Assembly (NCBI RefSeq): GCF_029210385.1
Contig: NZ_JARGDQ010000002.1
Coordinates: 1 to 64,000, forward strand
Length of the DNA: 64,000 nucleotides
From: Desulfurivibrio dismutans
GTDB taxonomy: Bacteria; Desulfobacterota; Desulfobulbia; Desulfobulbales; Desulfurivibrionaceae
Direction: 5' to 3'
Shown: positions 50,817 through 58,342 of the stretch, in pieces
Layout: the number at the start of each line of letters is the position of its first letter
Position numbering within the stretch: position 1 is the stretch's first letter
The notes under the pieces: model-generated
Told to the model about the DNA's origin: nothing
Seen by the model: only the letters and a program-made list of their open reading frames with translations
Databases searched by the model: none
Position numbers and translations under genes: made by a program

Positions 50817-53462
50817 ATGTCCGGACACCAATGGATTCTCCCCGCCCTCAACCGCCCCCGGCTGACCATCGCCCTGCTGGTGCTCTTCGCCCTGGCCCTG
50901 GCCGCCATGCTTCCCCGCATCACGGTGGACACCAACCCGGAAAACATGCTGGCCGCCGACGAGCCGGTGCGCCTGTTCCATGACCAGGTTAAGAAGGAGT
51001 TCACCCTGCACGACATGGTGGTGCTGGGAGTGGTCAACGAGGAGCACCCCGACGGGGTCTTCAACCCCGAAACCCTGGGTCGGGTACTGGATCTTTCCCG
51101 TTTCGCCCAGGACCTGAGCGACCCGGACAACCCGGAACATCGGGTGGTCAAACGCTACGTCATTGCCCCGGACGTGGTGGACTCCATCGAACAGGACGGG
51201 CCCGGCCAGATCCGCTTTGAATGGCTGATGCCTGCCGCCCCCACCACCCGGGAAGAAGCCCTGGCGGTGCGGGACCGGGCGCTGAACAACCCCATGCTGG
51301 CCGGCACCATGGTTTCAGAAGACGGCCAGGCCCTGGCCATCTACCTGCCGCTGAGCACCAAGGAGTACGCCTACCAGGTACGCCGCGCCCTGCTGGACAG
51401 GATCGAGCAGTTCGGAGCGGTACCGGAAGAGTTTCACATCACCGGCCTGCCGGTGGCGGAAGAGACCTTCGGGGTGGAGATGTTCATCCAGATGGCCATC
51501 TCCGCCCCCCTGGCGATGGTGGCCATCTTTCTTTTGATGCTCTTTTTCTTCCGCCAGCTCAACATGATCATCGCCCCGATGATCGTCGCCATGCTCACCG
51601 TGATTTCCACCATGGGGCTGCTGATCGGCACCGGCCAGACGGTGCACATCATGAGTTCCATGATCCCCATCTTCCTGATGCCCATTGCGGTGGTGGACAG
51701 CATCCATATCCTCTCGGATTTTTTTGATAAATACCAGGAGAGCCGCAACCGGGAAAAGACCCTGAAGGAGGTCATGGACCACCTCTTCACCCCCATGCTG
51801 TTCACCTCGCTGACCTCGGCCGCCGGCTTCGCCTCCCTGGCCCTGACCCCGATCCCGCCGGTGCAGGTGTTCGGCATCTTCGTGGCCATCGGGATTATCC
51901 TGGCCTGGCTGATCACCATCCTGCTGGTTCCCGCCTACATCATGCTGCTGAAAGAAGAGAAGCTGGCCAATTTCGGCCAGCGGCCGGTCGCCGGTGAGCT
52001 CAAGGCCGGAGCCGCCGTCGGCGCCCCCCTGCTGGTGCGGCACCTCAACTGGCTGGGCGGCTTTACCTACCGGCACGCCAAGCTGATTGCCGGCGGCAGC
52101 GCCCTGGCCCTGGTGGTGGCGGCCATCGGCATCAGCCAGATCCAGGTCAACGACAACCCCATGAAGTGGTTCACCGAAAAGCACCCCATCCGCCAGGCCG
52201 ACCGGGTGCTCAACCAGCACTTTGCCGGCACCTACGAGGCTTATCTGGTGCTGGAGGGCCTTGATCAGGAACCGGCACCCGCCGCCCTGGCCACCGAACT
52301 GTGGGAGTCGCTGTGGAACCAGCATGCCCATCCCGACCGGGTGCCCTGCGATCTCTTCCTCGATCCGCCCGAGTGGTGGACCCTGGAGGCCCGCTATGAG
52401 GCGGAAAACCTGGCCAAGGAAGTCACCGACCCGGACGAGTTTTTCCGCCGCCTGGAAAACAAATGGGAAGAGCGCCTGTTTGCCGCCGAGGATGACGCCA
52501 ATTACGATTTCTGGCTCGACGCCCTGGACCGGCTGGGTGAGATGCAGGGCCGGGGGGCGACCTTCCGCCAACCGGAGGTGCTGGCCTGGCTCATCGAGCT
52601 GGAAGAGCACCTGATCCGGGCCGGCACGGTGGGTAAAAGCAACTCCCTAACCAGCCTGGTACGCAAAGTCTACCAGGAACTGCTGGGCGGCGAACCGGCG
52701 GATTACCGTCTGCCGGAAAGCGCCGCCGGGGTTTCCCAGACCCTGATGGCCTTTCAGAACAGCCACCGACCCGACGATCTCTGGCATCTGACCACCCCGG
52801 ATTTCCGCAAGGCCAATATCTGGCTGCAACTTAAAGACGGCGACAACATGGTGATGGAGCGCACCCTGGCCGACCTGGAGGAGTTCCTGGCCGCCCATCC
52901 GCCGCCGGTGGAGTTGCGCCACGACTGGGCCGGGCTGACCTACATCAACGTGATCTGGCAGGAGAAGATGGTCTACGGCATGCTCTGGGCCTTTCTCGGC
53001 AGCTTCGCGGTGGTTTACCTGATGATGACCCTGCTCTTCCGCTCGCCGTTGTGGGGCCTGCTGGCCATGATCCCCATCAGCGTCACGGTGGCCTTCATTT
53101 ATGGCTTGATCGGTTTTATCGGCAAGGACTATGATATGCCTGTAGCGGTGCTCTCGGCCCTGACCCTGGGGCTGGCGGTGGATTTCGCCATCCACTTTTT
53201 GCAGCGCTCCCGCCAGGCGTACCAAGAAACGGGAAGCTGGGCGGCGGCCCGCAGCCGGGTGTTTGCCGAGCCGGCCCGGGCCATCAGCCGCAACGCCATC
53301 GTGGTGGCGGTGGGTTTCATGCCACTGCTGGCCGCCCCGCTGATGCCCTACAAAACGGTGGGCTTCTTCCTGGCGGCGATCATGGCGGTGTCGGGGCTGG
53401 CCACCATGTACATGCTGCCGGCGGCCATCCGGCTGCTGGAAAAACGACTCTTCAAGAGGTAA
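50817..53462 (+). CDS. RND/MMPL-family exporter
   Basis: From the ATG at 50817 (GGAAGAG site) the product has about 881 residues with the duplicated RND layout: one helix, a periplasmic loop, then five or six helices, twice. APMIVAMLTVISTMGLLIGTG and VALSALTLGLAVDFAIHFLQ-type stretches (AVLSALTLGLAVDFAIHFLQ) are the conserved helix 4 regions. The MMPL-like members export lipids, hopanoids or other hydrophobic cargo by proton motive force. The LolA-like gene three bases downstream supports a lipid or lipoprotein cargo. Confidence 0.87.
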   Translation: MSGHQWILPALNRPRLTIALLVLFALALAAMLPRITVDTNPENMLAADEPVRLFHDQVKKEFTLHDMVVLGVVNEEHPDGVFNPETLGRVLDLSRFAQDLSDPDNPEHRVVKRYVIAPDVVDSIEQDGPGQIRFEWLMPAAPTTREEALAVRDRALNNPMLAGTMVSEDGQALAIYLPLSTKEYAYQVRRALLDRIEQFGAVPEEFHITGLPVAEETFGVEMFIQMAISAPLAMVAIFLLMLFFFRQLNMIIAPMIVAMLTVISTMGLLIGTGQTVHIMSSMIPIFLMPIAVVDSIHILSDFFDKYQESRNREKTLKEVMDHLFTPMLFTSLTSAAGFASLALTPIPPVQVFGIFVAIGIILAWLITILLVPAYIMLLKEEKLANFGQRPVAGELKAGAAVGAPLLVRHLNWLGGFTYRHAKLIAGGSALALVVAAIGISQIQVNDNPMKWFTEKHPIRQADRVLNQHFAGTYEAYLVLEGLDQEPAPAALATELWESLWNQHAHPDRVPCDLFLDPPEWWTLEARYEAENLAKEVTDPDEFFRRLENKWEERLFAAEDDANYDFWLDALDRLGEMQGRGATFRQPEVLAWLIELEEHLIRAGTVGKSNSLTSLVRKVYQELLGGEPADYRLPESAAGVSQTLMAFQNSHRPDDLWHLTTPDFRKANIWLQLKDGDNMVMERTLADLEEFLAAHPPPVELRHDWAGLTYINVIWQEKMVYGMLWAFLGSFAVVYLMMTLLFRSPLWGLLAMIPISVTVAFIYGLIGFIGKDYDMPVAVLSALTLGLAVDFAIHFLQRSRQAYQETGSWAAARSRVFAEPARAISRNAIVVAVGFMPLLAAPLMPYKTVGFFLAAIMAVSGLATMYMLPAAIRLLEKRLFKR

Positions 53463-53465
53463 TTT

Positions 53466-54251
53466 ATGACTTCGCGGATCCTTGCCCTTTCCCTGCTCTT
53501 TTTGCTCGCTTCCGCCACCATGGCCTGGGCCATGCCGGTGGCGGAGATTGTCGAGCGGGCCAACCTGGCCTCCTACTACGCCGGCGACGACGGCCGCTCC
53601 GAGGTGCGGATGACCATCACCGACGCCCAGGGCCGGGAGCGCCAGCGGCAGTTCGTGATTCTACGGCTCAACCTGGAAGAGGGCGGCCGCCAGCTCTACT
53701 ACGTCTATTTCGAACGGCCCGCCGATGTCCGCCGCATGGTCTTCATGGTTCACAAATACCTGGAACGGGAAGATGACCGCTGGCTCTTTCTGCCCGATCT
53801 CGACCTGGTGCGCCGCATCGCCGCCGCCGACAAGCGCAGCAGTTTCGTCGGCTCCCACTTCCTCTATGAAGACGTCTCCGGTCGGGCCCCCACCGAAGAC
53901 CGGCACGAGTTGGCGGAAGAAACCGCCGTGCATTATGTGCTGGACGTCACCCCCCGGGAACCGGAGACGGTGGAGTTCTCCCGCTACCGGGTGTGGATCG
54001 ACAAGGAAAATTTCCTGCCGGTAAAGGCGGAATATTACGACCGCGGCGACAACCACTACCGGACGGTGGAGGCCCTGGAGATCGAAGAGATCGACGGTTT
54101 TCCCACCGTGGTCAAGTCCCGGGTAATGGATCTGGAAGGCGGCGGCGAGACGGTGATGGAATTTGCCAGCGTACGCTACGATATCGGGCTGGACCAATCC
54201 CTGTTCACCGAACGCTACCTGCGCCGCCCACCGCGCGAGGTGCGCCGGTAA
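53466..54251 (+). CDS. LolA-like outer-membrane lipoprotein-sorting protein
   Basis: The 261-residue product has a signal peptide (ILALSLLFLLASATMAWA) and the LolA/LppX-like fold: VRMTITDAQGRERQRQF, RMVFMVHKYLEREDDRWLFL, FVGSHFLYEDVSGR and RYRVWIDKENFLPVKAEYYD. These periplasmic proteins bind lipid in a half-barrel and often pair with an MMPL exporter, as here. It starts three bases after the exporter stop. Confidence 0.87.
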   Translation: MTSRILALSLLFLLASATMAWAMPVAEIVERANLASYYAGDDGRSEVRMTITDAQGRERQRQFVILRLNLEEGGRQLYYVYFERPADVRRMVFMVHKYLEREDDRWLFLPDLDLVRRIAAADKRSSFVGSHFLYEDVSGRAPTEDRHELAEETAVHYVLDVTPREPETVEFSRYRVWIDKENFLPVKAEYYDRGDNHYRTVEALEIEEIDGFPTVVKSRVMDLEGGGETVMEFASVRYDIGLDQSLFTERYLRRPPREVRR

Positions 54252-54290
54252 ACGTCCAGCAGCACCGCATCTTCGGGCGATCACGGGGCG
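54252..54290 (+). repeat. Palindromic repeat, copy 3 (half element)
   Basis: ACGTCCAGCAGCACCGCAT and CTTCGGGCGATCACGG match the left arm of copy 2, but the right arm is missing. It begins at the stop of the LolA-like gene and continues into a second inverted element. Confidence 0.7.
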
Positions 54291-54326
54291 CCTCAGGGCA
54301 AGGGGCAAGCCGGGTGAAACATGGAC

Positions 54327-54457
54327 GGGGGGCGCGGAAACCGGTAGCGGCGGGTTTGTCGGCGGCCGGGCGCATGGACGCGCAGGAGGACGCCGACACC
54401 TCGGAGGCGGGCAGGAGGCCCGCCGAGAATGAGCCGCTGCCGGTTTCCGCGCCCCCC
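54327..54457. repeat. 131-bp element with 25-bp inverted ends
   Basis: GGGGGGCGCGGAAACCGG and its continuation TAGCGGC (54327-54351) are matched by the inverted sequence at 54433-54457 with one mismatch. The 81-base middle has no credible frame. It resembles a small MITE-like or palindromic unit lying in the gap between the LolA-like and barrel genes. Confidence 0.75.
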
Positions 54458-54537
54458 ACCCCCTGGCCACAACCAAGTTCTTGGGAGCTTGCCGGCTGGC
54501 CATCGGCCCTGGTTAACACTGAACTATTGGAAAAATT

Positions 54538-55827
54538 ATGACTCGTCTGTTTAAACATATGCTGCCGGCGGCTTTGACCGCCCTGTTGCTGCTGCCGCTG
54601 CCGGCGGATGCCGAAATTGCCGGGGTGCAGGATTATTTTTATGACCGCTTTGAGGTGGACCTGCACGGTTTTACCGAGGGCCGGGGCGGGCTGCGGCTGG
54701 ACCGGGAAGAAGATCAGCGGGACGCCTCCATCGGGGAAGCGCGGCTGCAGTTGGATTTCAGCCGCTGGCTGGGCGACGGCGAGCTGCGGTTGAAAACCGA
54801 CCTGCTGGCCGACGGGGTGGAGGAAGAGCTGAAGCTGGAGCTGCGGGAGGCCAACTATGCCTTCTCACCCCATCCCGACCTCGATATCCGCCTGGGTCGC
54901 CAGGTGCTGACCTGGGGCACCGGCGATTTGCTCTTCATCAACGATGTCTTTGCCAAGGACTGGGAGTCATTTTTCATCGGCCGCGACGACGAATACCTGA
55001 AAAAGGCCGCCGATGCTGTGCGGCTGGGGGTGTTTGCCGGGCCGGTCAATCTGGACCTGGTCTATGTGCCGCTGGTCACCCACTCCACCTACATCGACGG
55101 CTCCCGGCTTTCGTACTGGCATGGCGGGCGGCAGCAGATCGTCGGCCGCGACGAGATCGCCCGCGACAAAAGCCGCAACCGGGTCTTCCGGGACAGCGAA
55201 TACGCCCTGCGCCTGTATCGCCAGCAGGCCGGCACCGAGTACGCCCTGTACGGCTACTACGGTTTCTGGAGCACCCCGGAAGGGATGCAGCAAAGCTCCG
55301 GCCGCCTGATCTATCCCCGGCTGGCGGTCTACGGGGCCAGTGTCCGCCGGCCGTTGCTGGGCGGCATCAGCAACCTGGAGGTGGGTTATTACCACTCGCT
55401 GGATGACTCTTCCGGCCGCGATCCCCTGGTGCGCAACAGCGAATGGCGGCTGCTGGTCGGCCACGACCGGGAACTGGCCCGCGACCTCACCGCCGGGATC
55501 CAGTACTACCTGGAGCGCAAGGTGCAGTACAACAATTACCTGGCCTCCCTGCCCCCCGGCGCCCCGGCGGCGGACCGCAACCGCCACCTGCTGACCCTGC
55601 GCCTGACCCGGCTGCTGCTGCAGCAGAACCTGACCCTGTCGCTGTTTGTCTACTGGTCACCGTCGGACCAGGACGGCCACCTGCGCCCCAAGGCCAATTA
55701 CAAGATCAGCGACCAGTTGGCGGTGGAGGTTGGCGCCAACCTGTTCCGCGGCAGCCGTGACCATACCTTCTGGGGACAGTTTGAGGACAACAGCAACGTC
55801 TACTTAGGCCTGCGCCGCACTTTCTAA
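54538..55827 (+). CDS. Outer-membrane beta-barrel protein (DUF1302/alginate-export-like)
   Basis: The 429-residue product has a signal peptide (LPAALTALLLLPLPADA) and a barrel-type pattern: LHGFTEGRGGLRLDREE, the turn motif LDIRLGRQVLTWGTGDLLFINDVF, many alternating strands and a final FEDNSNVYLGLRRTF with terminal Phe. The GRQVLTWG motif is shared by DUF1302-type porins, often found with RND/LolA-like pairs. It follows a 286-base gap filled by repeat elements. Confidence 0.8.
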   Translation: MTRLFKHMLPAALTALLLLPLPADAEIAGVQDYFYDRFEVDLHGFTEGRGGLRLDREEDQRDASIGEARLQLDFSRWLGDGELRLKTDLLADGVEEELKLELREANYAFSPHPDLDIRLGRQVLTWGTGDLLFINDVFAKDWESFFIGRDDEYLKKAADAVRLGVFAGPVNLDLVYVPLVTHSTYIDGSRLSYWHGGRQQIVGRDEIARDKSRNRVFRDSEYALRLYRQQAGTEYALYGYYGFWSTPEGMQQSSGRLIYPRLAVYGASVRRPLLGGISNLEVGYYHSLDDSSGRDPLVRNSEWRLLVGHDRELARDLTAGIQYYLERKVQYNNYLASLPPGAPAADRNRHLLTLRLTRLLLQQNLTLSLFVYWSPSDQDGHLRPKANYKISDQLAVEVGANLFRGSRDHTFWGQFEDNSNVYLGLRRTF

Positions 55828-55851
55828 TCTTTACAAACGGAGACCAACCAC

Positions 55852-56049
55852 ATGATTGTCAACGACTGGATTCACGTCTTTGCCGGCACCTTTATCTTGG
55901 TCGGCCTGGCCCTGGGCACCTGGGTACACCCCTACTGGTATTTCCTGCCCGCCTTTGTCGGCGCCAACCTCTTTCAGTACGGCTTCAGCAAATTCTGCCC
56001 CCTGGGAATCATCCTCAAAAAACTGGGCGTACCGGAAAACCGAAGCTGA
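55852..56049 (+). CDS. DUF2892 (YgaP transmembrane-like) protein
   Basis: The 65-residue product has two hydrophobic helices (IHVFAGTFILVGLALGTWV and YWYFLPAFVGANLFQYGFS) and the FCPLGIILKKLG end typical of the DUF2892 family, which is fused to a rhodanese in YgaP. Here it is a separate gene in the rhodanese operon. The single Cys in KFCPLG is conserved in the family. Confidence 0.87.
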   Translation: MIVNDWIHVFAGTFILVGLALGTWVHPYWYFLPAFVGANLFQYGFSKFCPLGIILKKLGVPENRS

Positions 56050-56099
56050 CAGCCAAGTAAGCTGGCCAGTTGTAAATGATTACGCCCCCTCTGGGGTAA

Positions 56100-57494
56100 G
56101 TGCTCACAGGTACCGAAGGTTGCGGCAAGCGAGACGGCGATGCGTACCTTAACGTGAGGCCGGCTCGATCGCCGCAAGACGCGGTGTCCTGTGAGCGTTT
56201 ACGACCAGTTTCCCATATCTTCTTGCTGCACTCTCGCCCGGAACGGAACAACCGCTCTTCTTCCGCCACTCAATGTCTTAAACGGCTCCCAAACAAAGCA
56301 GAAAAAAGGGAGCTTTTTCTTCGCAATCTGCGGCTGGTCAACGAGCGGGCCGGGGTGGAGCCGGAAGTGATCGACCTGCTGGAAGCCTTCGCCCGGCTGG
56401 AGCTTGACCGAGGACGGCCGCCCAACCTGGCGCCGGCCCGGCCGCCCAATCCAGCCAAAAAGGTTCGCCTGTTCCTCGCCGCCAATAACCACCTCCCCGC
56501 CCCGGCCCTTGACTTTCTGGCCGCCTATTGTCAGCGAATTTACGAACAGGGTGTGGTTTGCCTCCTGAATCCCGCCCATCTGGCCCAAACCGTTTCCTTG
56601 CCCTTGAACCGGTTGCAGCATCTGGCGGCCACCGCCGAGCGCCATTACTTTTCGTACCCGATCCCCAAAAGTGACGGCAGCACCCGCCTGATCCACGCTC
56701 CTCGACCTGAATTGAAAAAGGCGCAACGGGGCGTTCTCGATGAAATTCTCGCTTTTGTGCCCCTCAACCCCCACGCCGAGGGCTTTCGCCGCCGCCGCTC
56801 CATCGTCACCAACAGCCGGCGGCATGTGGCAAACCGGGTGGTTGTCAAGTTGGACATTGAGGATTTTTTCCCCAGCATCACCGCCCAGCGAATTTTCGGG
56901 GTGTTTACCGGCCTGGGCTATCCCCGACAGGTAGCCGAACTGCTGACCGGCCTGACCACCCGCCGGGGAGTCTTACCCACCGGCGCGCCTACCAGCCCCT
57001 TTCTTTCCAACCTGGTCTGTCGCCGCCTGGACCGGCGGCTGGCGGGAGTCGGGGAGAAGATGGACTACGAGTATTCGCGATATGCCGATGACCTTACCTT
57101 TTCCAGTCAAAACAGAAACATGACCCAACTGCTGCCTTTTCTGCAGGAGATTATCCGGGAGGAGGGCTTTGCCGTCAAGACTGCCAAAACCCGCATCCAG
57201 AGAAACGGCGGCCAGCAAAAGGTCACCGGGATCGTGGTTAATTCCCGGCCCAATATCGCCCGCCGGGAAATCCGCAACCTCCGAGCGATAATTCATAACT
57301 GCCGCCGGCAGGGAGAGCTGCAATTGCAGGCATACAGATACGCCGCCGCCCGGGGAGCGGCCCGGCCGGAACAATACACCATCGACGCCCTCCAGGCTTC
57401 TCTGCGGGGCAAAATCAATCTGGTGCGGCAGGTCAACCCGGAAATCGGAGAGCGCCTGTTGCGGGATTTTCTGACGATCAGCTTTCATGGTTGA
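56100..57494 (+). CDS. Retron-type reverse transcriptase (long, myxobacterial type)
   Basis: The open frame begins at a GTG at 56100; a TTG at 56223 or a GTG at 56355 would also fit, since 56103-56195 may be non-coding. The product has up to 464 residues with an N-terminal part of about 200 residues. RT motifs in order: IHAPRPELKKAQRGVLDEIL, NPHAEGFRRRRSIVTNSRRH (retron X region), VKLDIEDFFPSI, GAPTSPFLSNLVCRRLD, YADD near residue 328, EEGFAV and the retron VTGIVVN. This resembles RTs of Mx162-type retrons. No maturase domain is present. The stop overlaps the next gene by eight bases. Confidence 0.87.
   Translation: MLTGTEGCGKRDGDAYLNVRPARSPQDAVSCERLRPVSHIFLLHSRPERNNRSSSATQCLKRLPNKAEKRELFLRNLRLVNERAGVEPEVIDLLEAFARLELDRGRPPNLAPARPPNPAKKVRLFLAANNHLPAPALDFLAAYCQRIYEQGVVCLLNPAHLAQTVSLPLNRLQHLAATAERHYFSYPIPKSDGSTRLIHAPRPELKKAQRGVLDEILAFVPLNPHAEGFRRRRSIVTNSRRHVANRVVVKLDIEDFFPSITAQRIFGVFTGLGYPRQVAELLTGLTTRRGVLPTGAPTSPFLSNLVCRRLDRRLAGVGEKMDYEYSRYADDLTFSSQNRNMTQLLPFLQEIIREEGFAVKTAKTRIQRNGGQQKVTGIVVNSRPNIARREIRNLRAIIHNCRRQGELQLQAYRYAAARGAARPEQYTIDALQASLRGKINLVRQVNPEIGERLLRDFLTISFHG
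56103..56195 (+). repeat. Palindromic repeat, copy 4, upstream of the RT; possible msr-msd region
   Basis: CTCACAGG (56103-56110) pairs with CCTGTGAG (56188-56195) and TTGCGGC/GCCGCAA form inner arms. Reverse-complemented, it follows copies 1 and 2 (CTTGCGGCGATC, CCGGC, GTACGC, CTTGCCGCAA) with many changes. Outside it CTGG...GTAAA (56071-56086) and TTTACGACCAG (56198-56208) may form a further pair. Retron msr-msd genes lie at this place upstream of the RT, so a non-coding role is possible. Confidence 0.5.
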
Positions 57495-58308
57495 AACGAA
57501 CACCACCAAATTTTCCCGGTTCCTGCTTTGGCAGATACTGTTTGGAGCAGTATTGCTTTTTCTGCTGCCACCGGCCTCCTGGGGGGCAACCGGGATCATT
57601 GTCGCCCGGACCGATGCCTTCGAAAGCATCAGGAGCCTGATGAGCAATACCTCGACCCTGACCAGGGCCGGCAGAGAGTATGTCACCGGTCGCCATGCGG
57701 GCCGGGATTTGGTCCTGGTGCGCTCGCCCATGGGCAAGGTCAACAACACCATCACCACCCAGATCCTGTTATCCGAATTCGAGGTTGACCTGGTGATCTC
57801 CATCGCGCCGGCGGGGGCAGTAGATCAAAACCTGAAAATCGGCGACATGGTTCTGGCCGACCGGGTTTACCAGCATGATTTCGGCACCATCAAACCTTAT
57901 GGCTTCATCTGGGGCAGAACGCCGGACGGCACCGGCTGGGAAGATGAGGGGTACAATGCCCATCCGGAAACCGCCGCCATGGAACAGGCCTGGAGGAGAT
58001 CTAAACCGGCCGGGCAGAAAGGATGGAAACTGGTCATTGGCCCCGTGGTCAGCGGTGATCAGATGATCGCCGACGAAGAAAAGCGTGACTGGTTGCGGAG
58101 CAAATTTCAGGCGGTGGCCGTTGATATGAGCGGGGCTGCCATCATCCAGACCTGTTTCGCCAATGGAGTGCGCGGCCAGATTGTCCGGATCATCACCGAC
58201 CAGGCCGATATCGCCGCCCGCAGCGATTTCGAGGCCTCTTTCGGTCCGGACAATTACGAACCTGACTACCGGCTGCTTATCAAAATTCTCCTCGACGCCG
58301 CCCCCTGA
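57487..58308 (+). CDS. Exported nucleoside phosphorylase/nucleosidase-fold protein
   Basis: The 273-residue product has an N-terminal signal sequence (FLLWQILFGAVLLFLLPPASWG) and then the PNP/UDP phosphorylase fold: MGKVNNTITTQILL, APAGAVDQNLKIGDMVLADRV, AVDMSGAAIIQTCFANGV and VRIITDQAD. Compared with MTA/SAH nucleosidase, the catalytic Asp (ITDQAD) is kept, but the VEMEAA motif reads VDMSGA and the N-terminal Glu of AMEEE is not obvious. It may be an altered or inactive enzyme. The start lies inside the end of the RT gene. Confidence 0.78.
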   Translation: MVETNTTKFSRFLLWQILFGAVLLFLLPPASWGATGIIVARTDAFESIRSLMSNTSTLTRAGREYVTGRHAGRDLVLVRSPMGKVNNTITTQILLSEFEVDLVISIAPAGAVDQNLKIGDMVLADRVYQHDFGTIKPYGFIWGRTPDGTGWEDEGYNAHPETAAMEQAWRRSKPAGQKGWKLVIGPVVSGDQMIADEEKRDWLRSKFQAVAVDMSGAAIIQTCFANGVRGQIVRIITDQADIAARSDFEASFGPDNYEPDYRLLIKILLDAAP

Positions 58309-58342
58309 GCGCAATCATAAAGTTACCCCGAAGAGACCCGCC

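Noticed and set aside
54163-54432. Plus-strand frame across the repeats after the LolA-like gene
   Set aside because: It consists of inverted-repeat sequence and Gly/Arg-rich shadow coding without a start signal.
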